Shown here one piece after another: positions 1-8,834 of a stretch of 64,000 nucleotides of DNA (position 1 is its first letter; each line of letters opens with the position of its first letter). Made by a program: the position numbers and the translations under genes. The notes beneath the pieces were generated by a model. That model was not told the origin of the DNA. It saw only the letters and a list, made by a program, of their open reading frames with translations, and ran no database searches. The DNA is taken from assembly GCF_049615385.1 (NCBI RefSeq), contig NZ_JBMZFL010000005.1. The stretch is one strand, 5' to 3'. This DNA comes from Aequoribacter sp049615385 (GTDB taxonomy: Bacteria > Pseudomonadota > Gammaproteobacteria > Pseudomonadales > Halieaceae).

Positions 1-152
1 TCACCACCACAGAGTTCACAGGCAGCGTCTATCCCGACTGCGCCCATGCCACCACAGCTACCTTTAATGGGCTGGCGCCCAAACATAACACCAACGGCCA
101 TAATGGCAACAACAACACCCATTAGAATGAACGCTAAAACGAAGGTTTCCAT
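1..152 (-). CDS. nqrM: NqrM, Na+-NQR maturation factor (partial, 3' end outside window)
   Basis: Small membrane protein needed to assemble the sodium-pumping NADH:quinone reductase; in the family it is thought to deliver iron to the NqrD/NqrE site. Only the first 50 codons are in the window. They encode one N-terminal membrane helix (residues 4-24), then the motif FGRQPIKGSCGG and conserved cysteines C33, C45 and C48, the cysteine pattern of the former DUF539 family. The ATG follows a strong AAGGAG ribosome site by five bases and lies 12 bases after apbE, so it is the last gene of the nqr operon seen here. The stop codon lies beyond base 1. It is too short to appear in a typical ORF list, but the match to NqrM is good. 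Confidence 0.9.
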   Translation of the reverse strand, partial: METFVLAFILMGVVVAIMAVGVMFGRQPIKGSCGGMGAVGIDAACELCGG

Positions 153-164
153 GGTGTCTCCTTT

Positions 165-1202
165 TTACTGTGATTGGTACATACGAGCAAACGCAGAGCT
201 AGGAAAAGATTCTATCCCAGCCTCGGTCCTCGCCAATAGTAACACGGCCCACTGATTTTCCTCAGCAAGCGCTAAAGCCTCATCTTTGCCCAATACCAAC
301 AGGCTCGTTGCCAAGCCATCTGCGCGTGTGACACTTGGATCGACTACCGTAACCGATACCACCTCATGCCGTATGGGCCACCCGGTTGTTGGATCGATCA
401 GATGCGAGTAGTTCTGCCCCCCTACCCTGAAGAAATTGAAGTAATCTCCTGACGTTGCCACACCCATATCTGTCAGAGCAATGGTGGTTGCAACCTCGGG
501 GGCGTCCGATTGGGGTGAACGCACAGCAATGCGCCACGGTTGCCCCTGCGGATTGAGGCCTTGAACTTTGAGTTCGCCGCCAATTTCGACCATAAAATTG
601 TCGATCCCACGACTTCGCAGCAAGTTCGCAAGGCGGTCCACGCCGAATCCTTTAGCAATACTGGAAAAATCGAGCGCACGGGGGCTCGTCTTCACCAGCG
701 TGCGGCTGGCCAAATCAAATTCTAGGGCTTCGTAGCCTACCTGAGCTCGAGCGGCCTCTACCTCAGCCTCACTTGGGAGGTCGTCTTTTTTAAACTCGGG
801 CCCGAATCCCCACAGCAAAATCAGAGGCTCGACCGTCACGTCATACGCGCCGCCTGACAAGCGCGACAAAGTCAAAGCCTGATCAAGCACATAGGCGAAG
901 CCGCTCGATACTTTGATCGGCTCATTTGCCGGTGCACTGGAGACAAGATTAATCTCAGAATCTGCGATATACGTCGACATCGATTGATTGATATCGAGCA
1001 ATTCGGCTTCTAGCGCAGCACGCAGCGCCGACGCGTTGTGATCGCTATTGGGTGGGAGATAAGTCAAAGACCAGCTGGTGCCCATCGTACGTCCGCCCAT
1101 CTTCTCGAACGTAGGCTTAGGGTCACAGCCTGAAAGAAAAAGCGCCCAGACCAACAGGCTGAGCGCTAGGGTAAATCGCTGAATATTAGCCACCGAAATC
1201 AT
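165..1202 (-). CDS. apbE: FAD:protein FMN transferase (ApbE), lipoprotein
   Basis: Attaches FMN covalently to threonines of NqrB and NqrC, using FAD as donor, on the periplasmic side. The predicted 345-residue protein starts with a lipoprotein signal ending in LSGC (C26). It contains the family landmarks GGRTMGTSWS near the mature N-terminus, SIAKGFGVD, GGELKVQG and HLIDPTTGWP, the last part of the flavin/Mg binding region. I chose the ATG at 1202, which puts the signal peptide at the very N-terminus; a GTG at 1229 is possible but adds nine non-signal residues. The start lies inside the 3' end of nqrF (17-base overlap), consistent with translational coupling. Its substrates NqrB and NqrC are encoded upstream in the same operon. 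Confidence 0.95.
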   Translation of the reverse strand: MISVANIQRFTLALSLLVWALFLSGCDPKPTFEKMGGRTMGTSWSLTYLPPNSDHNASALRAALEAELLDINQSMSTYIADSEINLVSSAPANEPIKVSSGFAYVLDQALTLSRLSGGAYDVTVEPLILLWGFGPEFKKDDLPSEAEVEAARAQVGYEALEFDLASRTLVKTSPRALDFSSIAKGFGVDRLANLLRSRGIDNFMVEIGGELKVQGLNPQGQPWRIAVRSPQSDAPEVATTIALTDMGVATSGDYFNFFRVGGQNYSHLIDPTTGWPIRHEVVSVTVVDPSVTRADGLATSLLVLGKDEALALAEENQWAVLLLARTEAGIESFPSSAFARMYQSQ

Positions 1203-2406
1203 CGAGCATAATGTTCTCAGGTTCCACACCGAGATCCGTCAACATTTTGATGACCGCCGCATTCATCATTGGTGGCCCGCACATGTAGTACTCGCAATCC
1301 TCTGGCGCTGGGTGATCTTTCAGGTACTGCTCGTACAGCACGTTGTGAATGAACCCGGTTAGGCCCGTCCAGTTATCTTCGGGCTGCGGATCGGACAGTG
1401 CGACGTGCCAGTCAAAATTCTCGTTCTCAGCCGCCAGCGTGTCGTAATCTTCAACATAGAACATTTCGCGAAGCGAACGCGCGCCGTACCAGAACGAAAT
1501 TTTGCGTTTCGAACCCAAACGCTTCAACTGATCGAAGATGTGCGAACGCATTGGCGCCATACCGGCACCGCCACCGATGAAGACCATCTCCGCATCCGTA
1601 TCTTTGGCAAAAAACTCGCCAAAAGGCCCAGAGACTTTAACTTTATCGCCCGGCTTAAGGTTGAAGACCCACGATGACATTTCGCCAGCAGGTATGCCTT
1701 GACTGCCTGGCGGTGGCGTCGCGATACGAATATTGAACTTAACCACGCCCTTCTCTTCAGGGTAATTGGCCATCGAGTAAGCGCGAATGATGGGCTCATC
1801 GGTTTTCGAGTCGAGGTTGAAAAAGCCAAAGCGCTCCCAGTCACCGCGATATTCTTCGCCGATATCAAAGTCAGAATATTTTACGTGACCTGCAGGTCGC
1901 TCTAGCTGCACGTAACCACCCGCACGGAAGTCCACGTTTTCCCCCTCGGGCAGCTTGAGAACAAGCTCTTTGATAAAGGTCGCAACGTTGTCATTCGATT
2001 CTACGGTGGTCTCCCACTGTTTCACGCCGAACACTTCCTCCGGCACTTCAATTTCCATGTCCTGCTTGACGGCAGTCTGGCAGCTCAAGCGCCAGCCTTC
2101 GGCCGCTTCACGACGATTAAAGTGGCCCTCTTCGGTTGGCAACATAGCGCCACCGCCGGACTTAACAATGCACTTACACTGGGCGCAAGTACCGCCACCG
2201 CCACAGGCCGATGCCAAAAACAAGTTCGAGTCAGCCAGGGTTTGGAGTAGCTTGCCGCCGGCAGGTACAGAAATGGTCTTCTCGCCGTTGACTACAATAT
2301 TAACTGCACCGCTATTCACCATGCGGCTGCGCGCAAACAGAATGATCAACACCAGGGCAAGCACGATTGCCGTGAACATTCCTACGCCGAATAAAATGGT
2401 ATCCAT
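1186..2406 (-). CDS. nqrF: Na+-translocating NADH:quinone reductase subunit F
   Basis: NADH-oxidising subunit of the sodium pump; takes a hydride onto FAD and passes electrons to a [2Fe-2S] centre. The 406 residues show one N-terminal membrane helix (about 3-25), a plant-type ferredoxin domain with ligands C68, C74, C77 and C109, and a ferredoxin-reductase module with the FAD motif RAYSMAN, the NADH motif GGGAGMAPMRS and CGPPMM near the end. The C-terminus DDFGG is typical of NqrF. Length matches the family (about 405-410). The gene follows nqrE by 14 bases and overlaps apbE, so it belongs to the nqrABCDEF-apbE-nqrM operon. Confidence 0.98.
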   Translation of the reverse strand: MDTILFGVGMFTAIVLALVLIILFARSRMVNSGAVNIVVNGEKTISVPAGGKLLQTLADSNLFLASACGGGGTCAQCKCIVKSGGGAMLPTEEGHFNRREAAEGWRLSCQTAVKQDMEIEVPEEVFGVKQWETTVESNDNVATFIKELVLKLPEGENVDFRAGGYVQLERPAGHVKYSDFDIGEEYRGDWERFGFFNLDSKTDEPIIRAYSMANYPEEKGVVKFNIRIATPPPGSQGIPAGEMSSWVFNLKPGDKVKVSGPFGEFFAKDTDAEMVFIGGGAGMAPMRSHIFDQLKRLGSKRKISFWYGARSLREMFYVEDYDTLAAENENFDWHVALSDPQPEDNWTGLTGFIHNVLYEQYLKDHPAPEDCEYYMCGPPMMNAAVIKMLTDLGVEPENIMLDDFGG

Positions 2407-2420
2407 CGATTGCTAACCCC

Positions 2421-3029
2421 TTACAAGTCGATTCCGCCGAAAGACATAAAGCCCAACGACATGAGTCCAACGGTGATGAACGTAATGCCAAGGCCACGCA
2501 AGCCTTCGGGCACGTCACTGTACTTGAGCTTCTCGCGTATACCGGCCAAAGCAACAATCGCTAGGGCCCAACCCACACCAGAGCCAGCGCCAAATACCAC
2601 TGATTCGGCGAAGCCATAGTCGCGTTCCACCATGAATAAGCTTGCTCCAAGGATAGCGCAATTCACCGTAATAAGCGGCAAGAACACACCCAAAGCGTTG
2701 TACAAAGCTGGAACAAACTTGTCCAAAAACATTTCCATGATTTGGACAATCGCTGCGATTACACCGATGTAGCTCAACAAGCCCAAGAAACTTAAATCGA
2801 TATCAGGATAGCCCGCCCAAGCGAGGGCGCCATCGGCCAGCAAATAGTTGTAGATTAAGTTATTCACGGGCACGGTAATGGTTAGAACCACGATAACCGC
2901 GATGCCCAAACCCAGGGCCGCTTGAATTTTTTTAGAGATCGCCAAAAACGTACACATGCCCAAAAAGAAGGCCAGCGCCATGTTGTCGATAAAAATCGAG
3001 CGAATAAACAGGCTCAAATAATATTCCAT
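2421..3029 (-). CDS. nqrE: Na+-NQR subunit E
   Basis: Integral membrane subunit of the sodium pump. With NqrD it forms an inverted pair of helical bundles that holds an iron cofactor in the middle of the membrane. The 202-residue protein is almost entirely hydrophobic, with about six helices. The two cysteines expected to bind the metal are visible in GMCTFLAIS (C26) and VNCAILGAS (about residue 124). The start codon overlaps the nqrD stop by one base (TAATG), implying coupled translation and equal subunit supply. Length is typical for NqrE. Confidence 0.98.
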   Translation of the reverse strand: MEYYLSLFIRSIFIDNMALAFFLGMCTFLAISKKIQAALGLGIAVIVVLTITVPVNNLIYNYLLADGALAWAGYPDIDLSFLGLLSYIGVIAAIVQIMEMFLDKFVPALYNALGVFLPLITVNCAILGASLFMVERDYGFAESVVFGAGSGVGWALAIVALAGIREKLKYSDVPEGLRGLGITFITVGLMSLGFMSFGGIDL

Positions 3030-3691
3030 TACACGCCCTCCTTAGCGACCGTGTGCTTGGCAATAGAGTACTCAGGCTCTTCCACTTGAGCGGGTTTGAC
3101 GCTTCGTAAAATCCAAATAAAAATACCGATCAAAAAGAATGCACTAGGTGGCAACAGTAATAAACCGTTGGGGTTGTACCATCCACCCTCCGTGACGAGC
3201 GGTAAAATTTCGATGCCGAACAATTTGCCTGCCCCGAACAGCTCGCGCACAAAACCGACGGCCAAAAGTACTACGCTGTAGCCTAAACCGTTGCCGATAC
3301 CGTCGAAAAAGCTCGGAATGGGCGGGTTCTTCATAGCATAGGCTTCCGCACGCCCCATGACGATACAGTTTGTGATGATCAAACCGACGAATACCGAGAG
3401 CTGCTTGCTGATCTCGTAAGCCACCGCTTTCAGCACTTGATCCACCACAATCACCAAAGAAGCAATGATGATCATCTGGACGATAATACGAATGCTTGAG
3501 GGTATTGAGTTACGGATCAAAGAGATAAACAGGTTCGAAAACGCGGTAACAAGAGTCAACGCGATACACATTACCACCGTGACCTGCATCGAGCTGGTTA
3601 CCGCCAATGCAGAGCAGATACCTAAAATTTGAAGCGCGATCGGGTTGTTATCAAAAATGGGGCTGATCACCGTTTCCTTAAACTTACTCAT
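3029..3691 (-). CDS. nqrD: Na+-NQR subunit D
   Basis: Membrane subunit of the sodium pump and pseudo-symmetric partner of NqrE. The 220 residues contain about six membrane helices. The conserved half-helix cysteines appear in GICSALAVTS (C26) and TNCIVMGRAEA (about residue 110), which together with the NqrE cysteines bind the intramembrane iron centre. The gene starts one base after the nqrC stop and overlaps nqrE by one base. The C-terminal tail, rich in Glu and Lys, is probably cytoplasmic. Nothing is missing compared with the family. Confidence 0.98.
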   Translation of the reverse strand: MSKFKETVISPIFDNNPIALQILGICSALAVTSSMQVTVVMCIALTLVTAFSNLFISLIRNSIPSSIRIIVQMIIIASLVIVVDQVLKAVAYEISKQLSVFVGLIITNCIVMGRAEAYAMKNPPIPSFFDGIGNGLGYSVVLLAVGFVRELFGAGKLFGIEILPLVTEGGWYNPNGLLLLPPSAFFLIGIFIWILRSVKPAQVEEPEYSIAKHTVAKEGV

Positions 3692-3692
3692 A

Positions 3693-4463
3693 TCAGGCCT
3701 CCCCCGCCTTCAAATTGGCCAAGAATGGCTGAAATCCATCCTCGCCTAACCAAAACTGAACCAAATTTGTCACGCCACGCGATGTCAAGGTCGCGCCTGA
3801 CAGCCCGTCAACACGCCATGGCGCATCTGTGCTCGCAGGATCTACTGCTCCTTTTGCAAGCGCAATTTCTACGTCGCCATCACGATACACTTGTTTGCCG
3901 GGCCAGAACGCTTTCCAGCGAGGATTATCGACCTCACCACCCAACCCGGGAGTCTCACCGTGTTCATAAAACCCCAAACCGACGACCGTGTTCGCATCGG
4001 ATTCGAGCGCCACAAAACCGTACAGTGTTGACCACAAGCCATAACCACGTACTGGCAGAATGATCTTCTCGATCGCCCCGCTATTTTCTACCAAGTACAC
4101 TAATGAGTAGTGCTCACGCCGAGAAATCTTCGCAACATCCTGCTCATCGTCTAATTCCGCTGAATTGCTTGGATCTTTCGACGCCGAGCGCTGATCGAAG
4201 CTTGAGGGGTCGACCTCGTCAGTAAAACGACCCGTGCGCAAATCCACCACTCGGGTCGAAATACTGTCAAACTGGCTTTCTACCGATTGTGACGCATCGT
4301 ACAAACCTGCTGCCTGTAAGATATTGCGCTTTAAGTCGCGAGTTTTGTTGATCTCTTGCGCAGGCTTGAGTTGCACCGCCGCGGTAGAAACTACCACCGA
4401 GCACACGACGCACAACGCCAGCGCAACGCCTATGACTTTTCCGATGCCATCTTTACTAGACAC
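3693..4463 (-). CDS. nqrC: Na+-NQR subunit C (covalent FMN)
   Basis: Periplasmic electron-carrying subunit anchored by one N-terminal helix (about residues 8-31). It carries FMN bound through phosphoester to a threonine; the flavinylation motif SGATLT is present at residues 222-227, putting the modified residue at T225. The 256-residue length is normal. The ATG lies eight bases inside the end of nqrB. Modification should be done by the ApbE encoded four genes downstream. Confidence 0.98.
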   Translation of the reverse strand: MSSKDGIGKVIGVALALCVVCSVVVSTAAVQLKPAQEINKTRDLKRNILQAAGLYDASQSVESQFDSISTRVVDLRTGRFTDEVDPSSFDQRSASKDPSNSAELDDEQDVAKISRREHYSLVYLVENSGAIEKIILPVRGYGLWSTLYGFVALESDANTVVGLGFYEHGETPGLGGEVDNPRWKAFWPGKQVYRDGDVEIALAKGAVDPASTDAPWRVDGLSGATLTSRGVTNLVQFWLGEDGFQPFLANLKAGEA

Positions 4464-5655
4464 GCGCTAACCTCCGTTTGATATTCGCTTGCACCACAAA
4501 ATGATCCATTAAAGGAGCAAACAGGTTAGCGAACAGAATCGCCAACATGATGCCCTCTGGGAACGCTGGGTTGACCACGCGAATCAATACCGTCATGACA
4601 CCCACCAAGATACCAAAGGCCCACTTCCCACCGTTTGTCATCGCAGACGATACAGGGTCAGTTGCCATAAACATCATGCCAAAGGCAAAACCACCCATCA
4701 CCAGATGCCAGTACCAAGGGGTCGCGAAGGCCGGATTGGTATCAGAGCCGATCATGTTAAACAGGCCGCTCAGTAAAAACATGCCTAAGAATACGCCAGC
4801 CACAACTCGCCATGCCGCGATTCGGGTGATCAACAGCACTGCGCCGCCGATCAACACCATCAGAGTGGAGGTTTCACCAATCGAGCCAGGAATACCGCCC
4901 ATAAAGGCATCCATCCAAGTCCACTGTTGAGTGATCGCGTCAACACCACCCATGGCGTTTAAGGCCAGTGGCGTCGCGCTAGTGTACCCATCAACAGCGA
5001 CCCAAACAGCATCCCCAGAAAGCTGTGCGGGATAGGCAAAGTACAAAAACGCACGGCCTGTCAGCGCTGGGTTCAAAAAGTTTTTGCCAGTGCCACCAAA
5101 GACTTCTTTGCCAATAACAACACCAAAACTAATACCCAGGGCTGCTTGCCACAAAGGCAGATCAGGTGGGCAAATCAGCGCAAATAGAATGGAGGTCACG
5201 AAGAACCCTTCGTTGACTTCGTGGCCGCGCTTCATCGCAAACAACACTTCCCAAAAACCACCAACCGCAAAGGTCACGAAATAAATGGGCAAGAAATGCA
5301 GAGCACCATAAACAAAACAATCCCAAATACTGCTCGGATCGCTGCCAGCAACTGCGTATAGGATCGCGCCACGCCAGCCATCAAGGGCTGCACCTTGCCC
5401 TGCTGCAATGACTTCGTTGGCATTAAAGCCCAAGTTATACATACCGTAAAACATGGCGGGGAACACCGCGAACCACACGGTGATCATGATGCGTTTCAAG
5501 TCAACACCATCGCGAACGTGAGCAGTCGACTTGGTTACGTGGTTAGGCGAGTAAAAAATCGTGTCTACCGCTTCATACAGCGCATACCAATTTTGATACT
5601 TGCCGCCCTCTTTAAAGTTAGGCTCTATAGAATCCAAAAACGAACGCAAACTCAC
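4456..5655 (-). CDS. nqrB: Na+-NQR subunit B (sodium channel subunit, covalent FMN)
   Basis: Main membrane subunit of the pump; contains the sodium pathway, riboflavin and a covalent FMN. The 399-residue protein has about ten membrane helices. The ApbE target appears as DGYTSATPL, placing the flavinylated threonine at T228 (it corresponds to the SGAT threonine of Vibrio NqrB). The N-terminal cytoplasmic stretch before the first helix (residues 1-55) is the region that in Vibrio contacts quinone and NqrA. The gene lies three bases after nqrA and overlaps nqrC by eight. Confidence 0.98.
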   Translation of the reverse strand: MSLRSFLDSIEPNFKEGGKYQNWYALYEAVDTIFYSPNHVTKSTAHVRDGVDLKRIMITVWFAVFPAMFYGMYNLGFNANEVIAAGQGAALDGWRGAILYAVAGSDPSSIWDCFVYGALHFLPIYFVTFAVGGFWEVLFAMKRGHEVNEGFFVTSILFALICPPDLPLWQAALGISFGVVIGKEVFGGTGKNFLNPALTGRAFLYFAYPAQLSGDAVWVAVDGYTSATPLALNAMGGVDAITQQWTWMDAFMGGIPGSIGETSTLMVLIGGAVLLITRIAAWRVVAGVFLGMFLLSGLFNMIGSDTNPAFATPWYWHLVMGGFAFGMMFMATDPVSSAMTNGGKWAFGILVGVMTVLIRVVNPAFPEGIMLAILFANLFAPLMDHFVVQANIKRRLARV

Positions 5656-5658
5656 CGA

Positions 5659-7002
5659 TTAACCCTCCTGCTCTATACGCGTTAGGTTGTCCCGCAACAC
5701 CGGGCCGTACTCGTATTTACCTGGGCACACATAGGTACACAGCGCCAAATCTTCTTCATCTAGCTCTAGGCAACCGAGTTGCTGAGCCGTTTCGGTATCG
5801 CCCACCAACAACGAGCGCAACAGCTGGGTTGGCAAAATATCCAGGGGCATGATGCGTTCGTAGCTACCCACTGGCACCATGGCACGCTCAGAACCGTTGG
5901 TGTTTGTCGTCATAGCCAAGGGCTTCGCCCCAAAAAAACTGGTGATATAAATACCCATATTTGAGTGACGCTTCGCACCCGGCGACAACCAGCCCATAAA
6001 GGCTCGGTCACGACCCTCTGCGATTAAGGTAACCTGATTGTGATAACGCCCTATATAACTCGTCGCACCACTGACGCCACGACCGCCTAATACCGATCCT
6101 GATACGACGCGCGTATTTTCGGCACTTTGCTCGCCCGCACACAGCGCTGTTAAGTCAGCGCCCAGAAGGGTACGTACCAACCGTGGATTACTGGCAGCCG
6201 GACCTGACAGAGCGATGACACGCTCACTGTACAGCTGACCATCCAACAACAGACGACCGACGGCAATAACGTCTTGGTAGCCGATGTGCCAAACCTGACG
6301 CGAGGCACTCGCACCCGTCAAAAAATGAATGTGGGTTCCCACTAATCCCGCAGGGTGAGGACCTGAAAAAGTGGCCAGCTCCGCATTCGCTGCGGTGGCC
6401 GCCGGGATATTAGCGCCATCAGCTGCACACACATAAGTCTTACCGCTGGTCAGCTTAGCCAGCACATCGACGCCCAGCGCAAAGGCCTCGGCTTGTTCAG
6501 CGATCACAATAGCGGGATCAGCCGCCAAGGGCTGAGTATCCATAGCCGTCACAAACAGAGCAACCGGCTCGGCATGAATGGCAGGGACTTTGCTGAATGG
6601 ACGCGTTCGCAAGGCAGTCCACAAACCCGAGGTGACGAGCTTATCTACGACTTCTTGGCGACCCATAGCACGCGCTTGATCCGCCGTGACCGCGCCAAAG
6701 TCGACTCCAGGCGCATCGGACACTTCGATCACTACCGACTGAAGCACACGCTTTGCACCACGGTTAATCGCGCTGATTGTGCCCGAAGCAGGAGCAGTGT
6801 AATGAACGCCTGGCGTCTTCTTGTCGCTGAACAACACCTGCCCTTTTTGGACTGTATCGCCTTCGCGCACTTCCATGGTCGGTTTCATGCCGTGATAGTC
6901 AAATCCAACCACGCCTACGTTTCGCGGAGTCACGAAGGCATCGATGGTGCTAGAAGGTGTACCCTGGATCGGGATGTTCAGACCCCGTTTGATTTTAATC
7001 AT
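5659..7002 (-). CDS. nqrA: Na+-NQR subunit A
   Basis: Soluble cytoplasmic subunit of the sodium pump, docked to NqrB at the membrane. The N-terminus MIKIKRGLNIPIQG and the block VGVVGFDYHGMKPTMEV are characteristic. An early biotinyl-lipoyl-like stretch (EGDTVQKGQVLF) is visible around residues 46-57. Length (447) is normal. It is the promoter-proximal gene of an eight-gene operon. The 164 bases upstream hold a terminator for the preceding GAPDH gene, so nqr transcription probably starts between that hairpin and base 7003, but I see no convincing -35/-10 pair there. Confidence 0.98.
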   Translation of the reverse strand: MIKIKRGLNIPIQGTPSSTIDAFVTPRNVGVVGFDYHGMKPTMEVREGDTVQKGQVLFSDKKTPGVHYTAPASGTISAINRGAKRVLQSVVIEVSDAPGVDFGAVTADQARAMGRQEVVDKLVTSGLWTALRTRPFSKVPAIHAEPVALFVTAMDTQPLAADPAIVIAEQAEAFALGVDVLAKLTSGKTYVCAADGANIPAATAANAELATFSGPHPAGLVGTHIHFLTGASASRQVWHIGYQDVIAVGRLLLDGQLYSERVIALSGPAASNPRLVRTLLGADLTALCAGEQSAENTRVVSGSVLGGRGVSGATSYIGRYHNQVTLIAEGRDRAFMGWLSPGAKRHSNMGIYITSFFGAKPLAMTTNTNGSERAMVPVGSYERIMPLDILPTQLLRSLLVGDTETAQQLGCLELDEEDLALCTYVCPGKYEYGPVLRDNLTRIEQEG

Positions 7003-7059
7003 CGTAGAGTTCCGTGGGAGTTTTACTAATCATTGTCGTGCCCACGAGACTTAGGCGGT

Positions 7060-7103
7060 TTAAAACCAAAAGCGCCGCGAACAACCAATAAATGTCGCGG
7101 CGC
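7060..7103 (-). terminator. Rho-independent terminator after the GAPDH gene
   Basis: A perfect 9-bp inverted repeat (GCGCCGCGA / TCGCGGCGC, 7072-7080 and 7095-7103) with a 14-base loop. Read on the minus strand it is followed by CTTTTGGTTTT, a U-rich tail. It sits 64 bases after the GAPDH stop and about 70 bases before nqrA, so it separates the two transcription units. Confidence 0.75.
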
Positions 7104-7166
7104 ATTATAGCGGATGTAGCATCGTTTTCGCCAGCGCCACATCCTTAATACGGACAATTTATCCGA

Positions 7167-8639
7167 TCAATTTTCCTTGGGGTAGGTTTTGTACTTAATT
7201 CCTGCCATCTGCTCCAAAATACGGTGCACCTGACAGCTGTAACCAAACTCGTTGTCATACCACAAATACAGAACCGCTTGATTGCCATTCACAATGGTAG
7301 CTTGTGCATCGTAAATACAGGCGTGGCGTGAACCCACAAAATCGGACGACACCACTTCGGTCGAGTTCGAGTAGTCAATTTGCTTACGCAAAGGGCTGTG
7401 CAGCGCCATGTTGCGCATAAACTCATTGAGCTCTTCTTTGGTCGTCGCTTGCTTTAACGTCAAGTTCAGAATGGCCATCGAGACATTAGGCGTCGGCACT
7501 CGAATCGCATTACCGGTAAGCAATCCATCCAGTTGTGGTAATACTTTGCCCACAGCTTTTGCGGCACCCGTTTCTGTGATTACCATGTTCAGTGGCGCGC
7601 TGCGACCGCGACGCTCAGCTTTGTGGTAGTTGTCGATCAGGTTCTGATCGTTGGTATACGCATGCACGGTTTCGACGTGGCCAGCTTTAATGCCAAACCG
7701 GTCGTCAATACACTTCAGCGGCGGCGCAATCGCATTTGTGGTGCAAGACGCCGCAGAGATAATGCTGTCGGAATCTTCAATAATATCGTTGTTGATACCA
7801 GCAACGATGTTTTTCAACGAACCCTTACCCGGCGCGGTCAATATGACCTTAGCAACACCTTTACTCTGCAGGTGTTGCGATAAGCCTGCCTCATCTCTCC
7901 ATACACCGGTGTTATCCACCACGATCGCGTTATTGATCCCGTAGGCGGTGTAGTCGATGGTGCTGGGGTCATCGGCGTAGATCACGCGCACTTCGTTGCC
8001 ATTTGCCACAAAGCTCTGACGCTCCTCATCCACGCGGATGGTGCCGTTAAACGCGCCGTGCACGGAGTCGCGACGCAATAGACTCGCGCGCTTTTCTAGG
8101 TCATTGGGGGCTTTACCCTTGCGCGTTACGATCGCACGAAGACGCAACCCTGCACCGCCATCGGTTTTGTCGATCAAAATTCTAGCAACCAGACGACCGA
8201 TGCGACCGAAGCCATACAGCACCACATCCACGGGTTGATCCACAGGCTTGTCGGTTGCACCTACCAAATCCTGAACGGTTTGCTGGACATACTCCTCAAC
8301 GGACAATCCCTGCCCCTGACCACGGTCAAAATAATTCACTGCAATACGACCCACATCGATGTGCGCCGGACCCAGATTCAGCCCAGCCAATTCTTTGATG
8401 ACGGGATACGTTTCAAACTCAGATAGCTCATTTTCTTCTACCTGGCGCACATAACGATGGGTGCGCATAATGTCTAACACGGATTGATTCACGAGCGACT
8501 TACCGTACACATAAGTCTTTACATTTTTCTCGCGCGCCAATGCGCCAACGAGTGGAATCATACCCTCGGCGAGCGCCTCGCGCTGTTTCCAATCACCAAA
8601 GTAATCGTCGGGGCGTTTGCGTTTTCTACTCTCTGCCAT
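7167..8639 (-). CDS. Glyceraldehyde-3-phosphate dehydrogenase, long form
   Basis: NAD(P)-dependent oxidation of glyceraldehyde 3-phosphate to 1,3-bisphosphoglycerate, or the reverse in gluconeogenesis. The catalytic core is complete: nucleotide-binding YGFGRIGRL at 142-150, active-site SAASCTTNAIAP with C299, and catalytic histidine H326 in ETVHAYTN. At 490 residues it is about 150 longer than ordinary GAPDH because of an N-terminal extension (1-135) with no motif I recognise; the same long type occurs next to mfd in Pseudomonas. It is transcribed away from mfd and has its own terminator. Cofactor preference cannot be decided by eye. Confidence 0.93.
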   Translation of the reverse strand: MAESRKRKRPDDYFGDWKQREALAEGMIPLVGALAREKNVKTYVYGKSLVNQSVLDIMRTHRYVRQVEENELSEFETYPVIKELAGLNLGPAHIDVGRIAVNYFDRGQGQGLSVEEYVQQTVQDLVGATDKPVDQPVDVVLYGFGRIGRLVARILIDKTDGGAGLRLRAIVTRKGKAPNDLEKRASLLRRDSVHGAFNGTIRVDEERQSFVANGNEVRVIYADDPSTIDYTAYGINNAIVVDNTGVWRDEAGLSQHLQSKGVAKVILTAPGKGSLKNIVAGINNDIIEDSDSIISAASCTTNAIAPPLKCIDDRFGIKAGHVETVHAYTNDQNLIDNYHKAERRGRSAPLNMVITETGAAKAVGKVLPQLDGLLTGNAIRVPTPNVSMAILNLTLKQATTKEELNEFMRNMALHSPLRKQIDYSNSTEVVSSDFVGSRHACIYDAQATIVNGNQAVLYLWYDNEFGYSCQVHRILEQMAGIKYKTYPKEN

Positions 8640-8681
8640 GTGTAGTCCTGTATTAGCTGTCAGTCTGTCTTGGATAAGATG

Positions 8682-8711
8682 TTCAATATTGTTTTGTTAT
8701 TTGTGTATTAT
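8682..8711 (+). promoter_or_regulatory. Possible mfd promoter
   Basis: TTCAAT (8682-8687) and TATTAT (8706-8711) are separated by 18 bases, predicting a start near 8718 and a leader of about 117 bases before mfd. The -35 is weak and the -10 good. The same interval must hold the GAPDH promoter on the other strand; TTGCGC-18-GATAAT is visible there. Confidence 0.4.
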
Positions 8712-8719
8712 CCGCGTAA

Positions 8720-8757
8720 GCGCCGCAAAGGCGCAAGGGCTGAGACCCAAGACTGGG
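8720..8757 (+). other. Structured mfd leader with two mutually exclusive hairpins
   Basis: GCGCC-gcaaa-GGCGC forms a hairpin at 8720-8734. Directly after it, GGG-ctgaga-CCC (8737-8748) and CCC-aagact-GGG (8746-8757) share the same CCC and so cannot form together. The block begins right at the predicted mfd transcript start. Function is unknown. Confidence 0.35.
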
Positions 8758-8834
8758 CATTAGACCAATTGATCGTTACACTACCCACCTCGAATCTGAC
8801 CCCCAGATAAACCGCTTACAACACTCGGCACGCT

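Noticed and set aside
6493..7029. 178-residue ORF on the plus strand
   Set aside because: Fully antisense to nqrA.
8733..8760. CTGAGA in the mfd leader recalls the thi box of a TPP riboswitch
   Set aside because: The other conserved TPP elements (GGGGUGC helix, ACCUGAUCUGG, GCGUAGGGA) are missing and mfd is not a thiamine gene.
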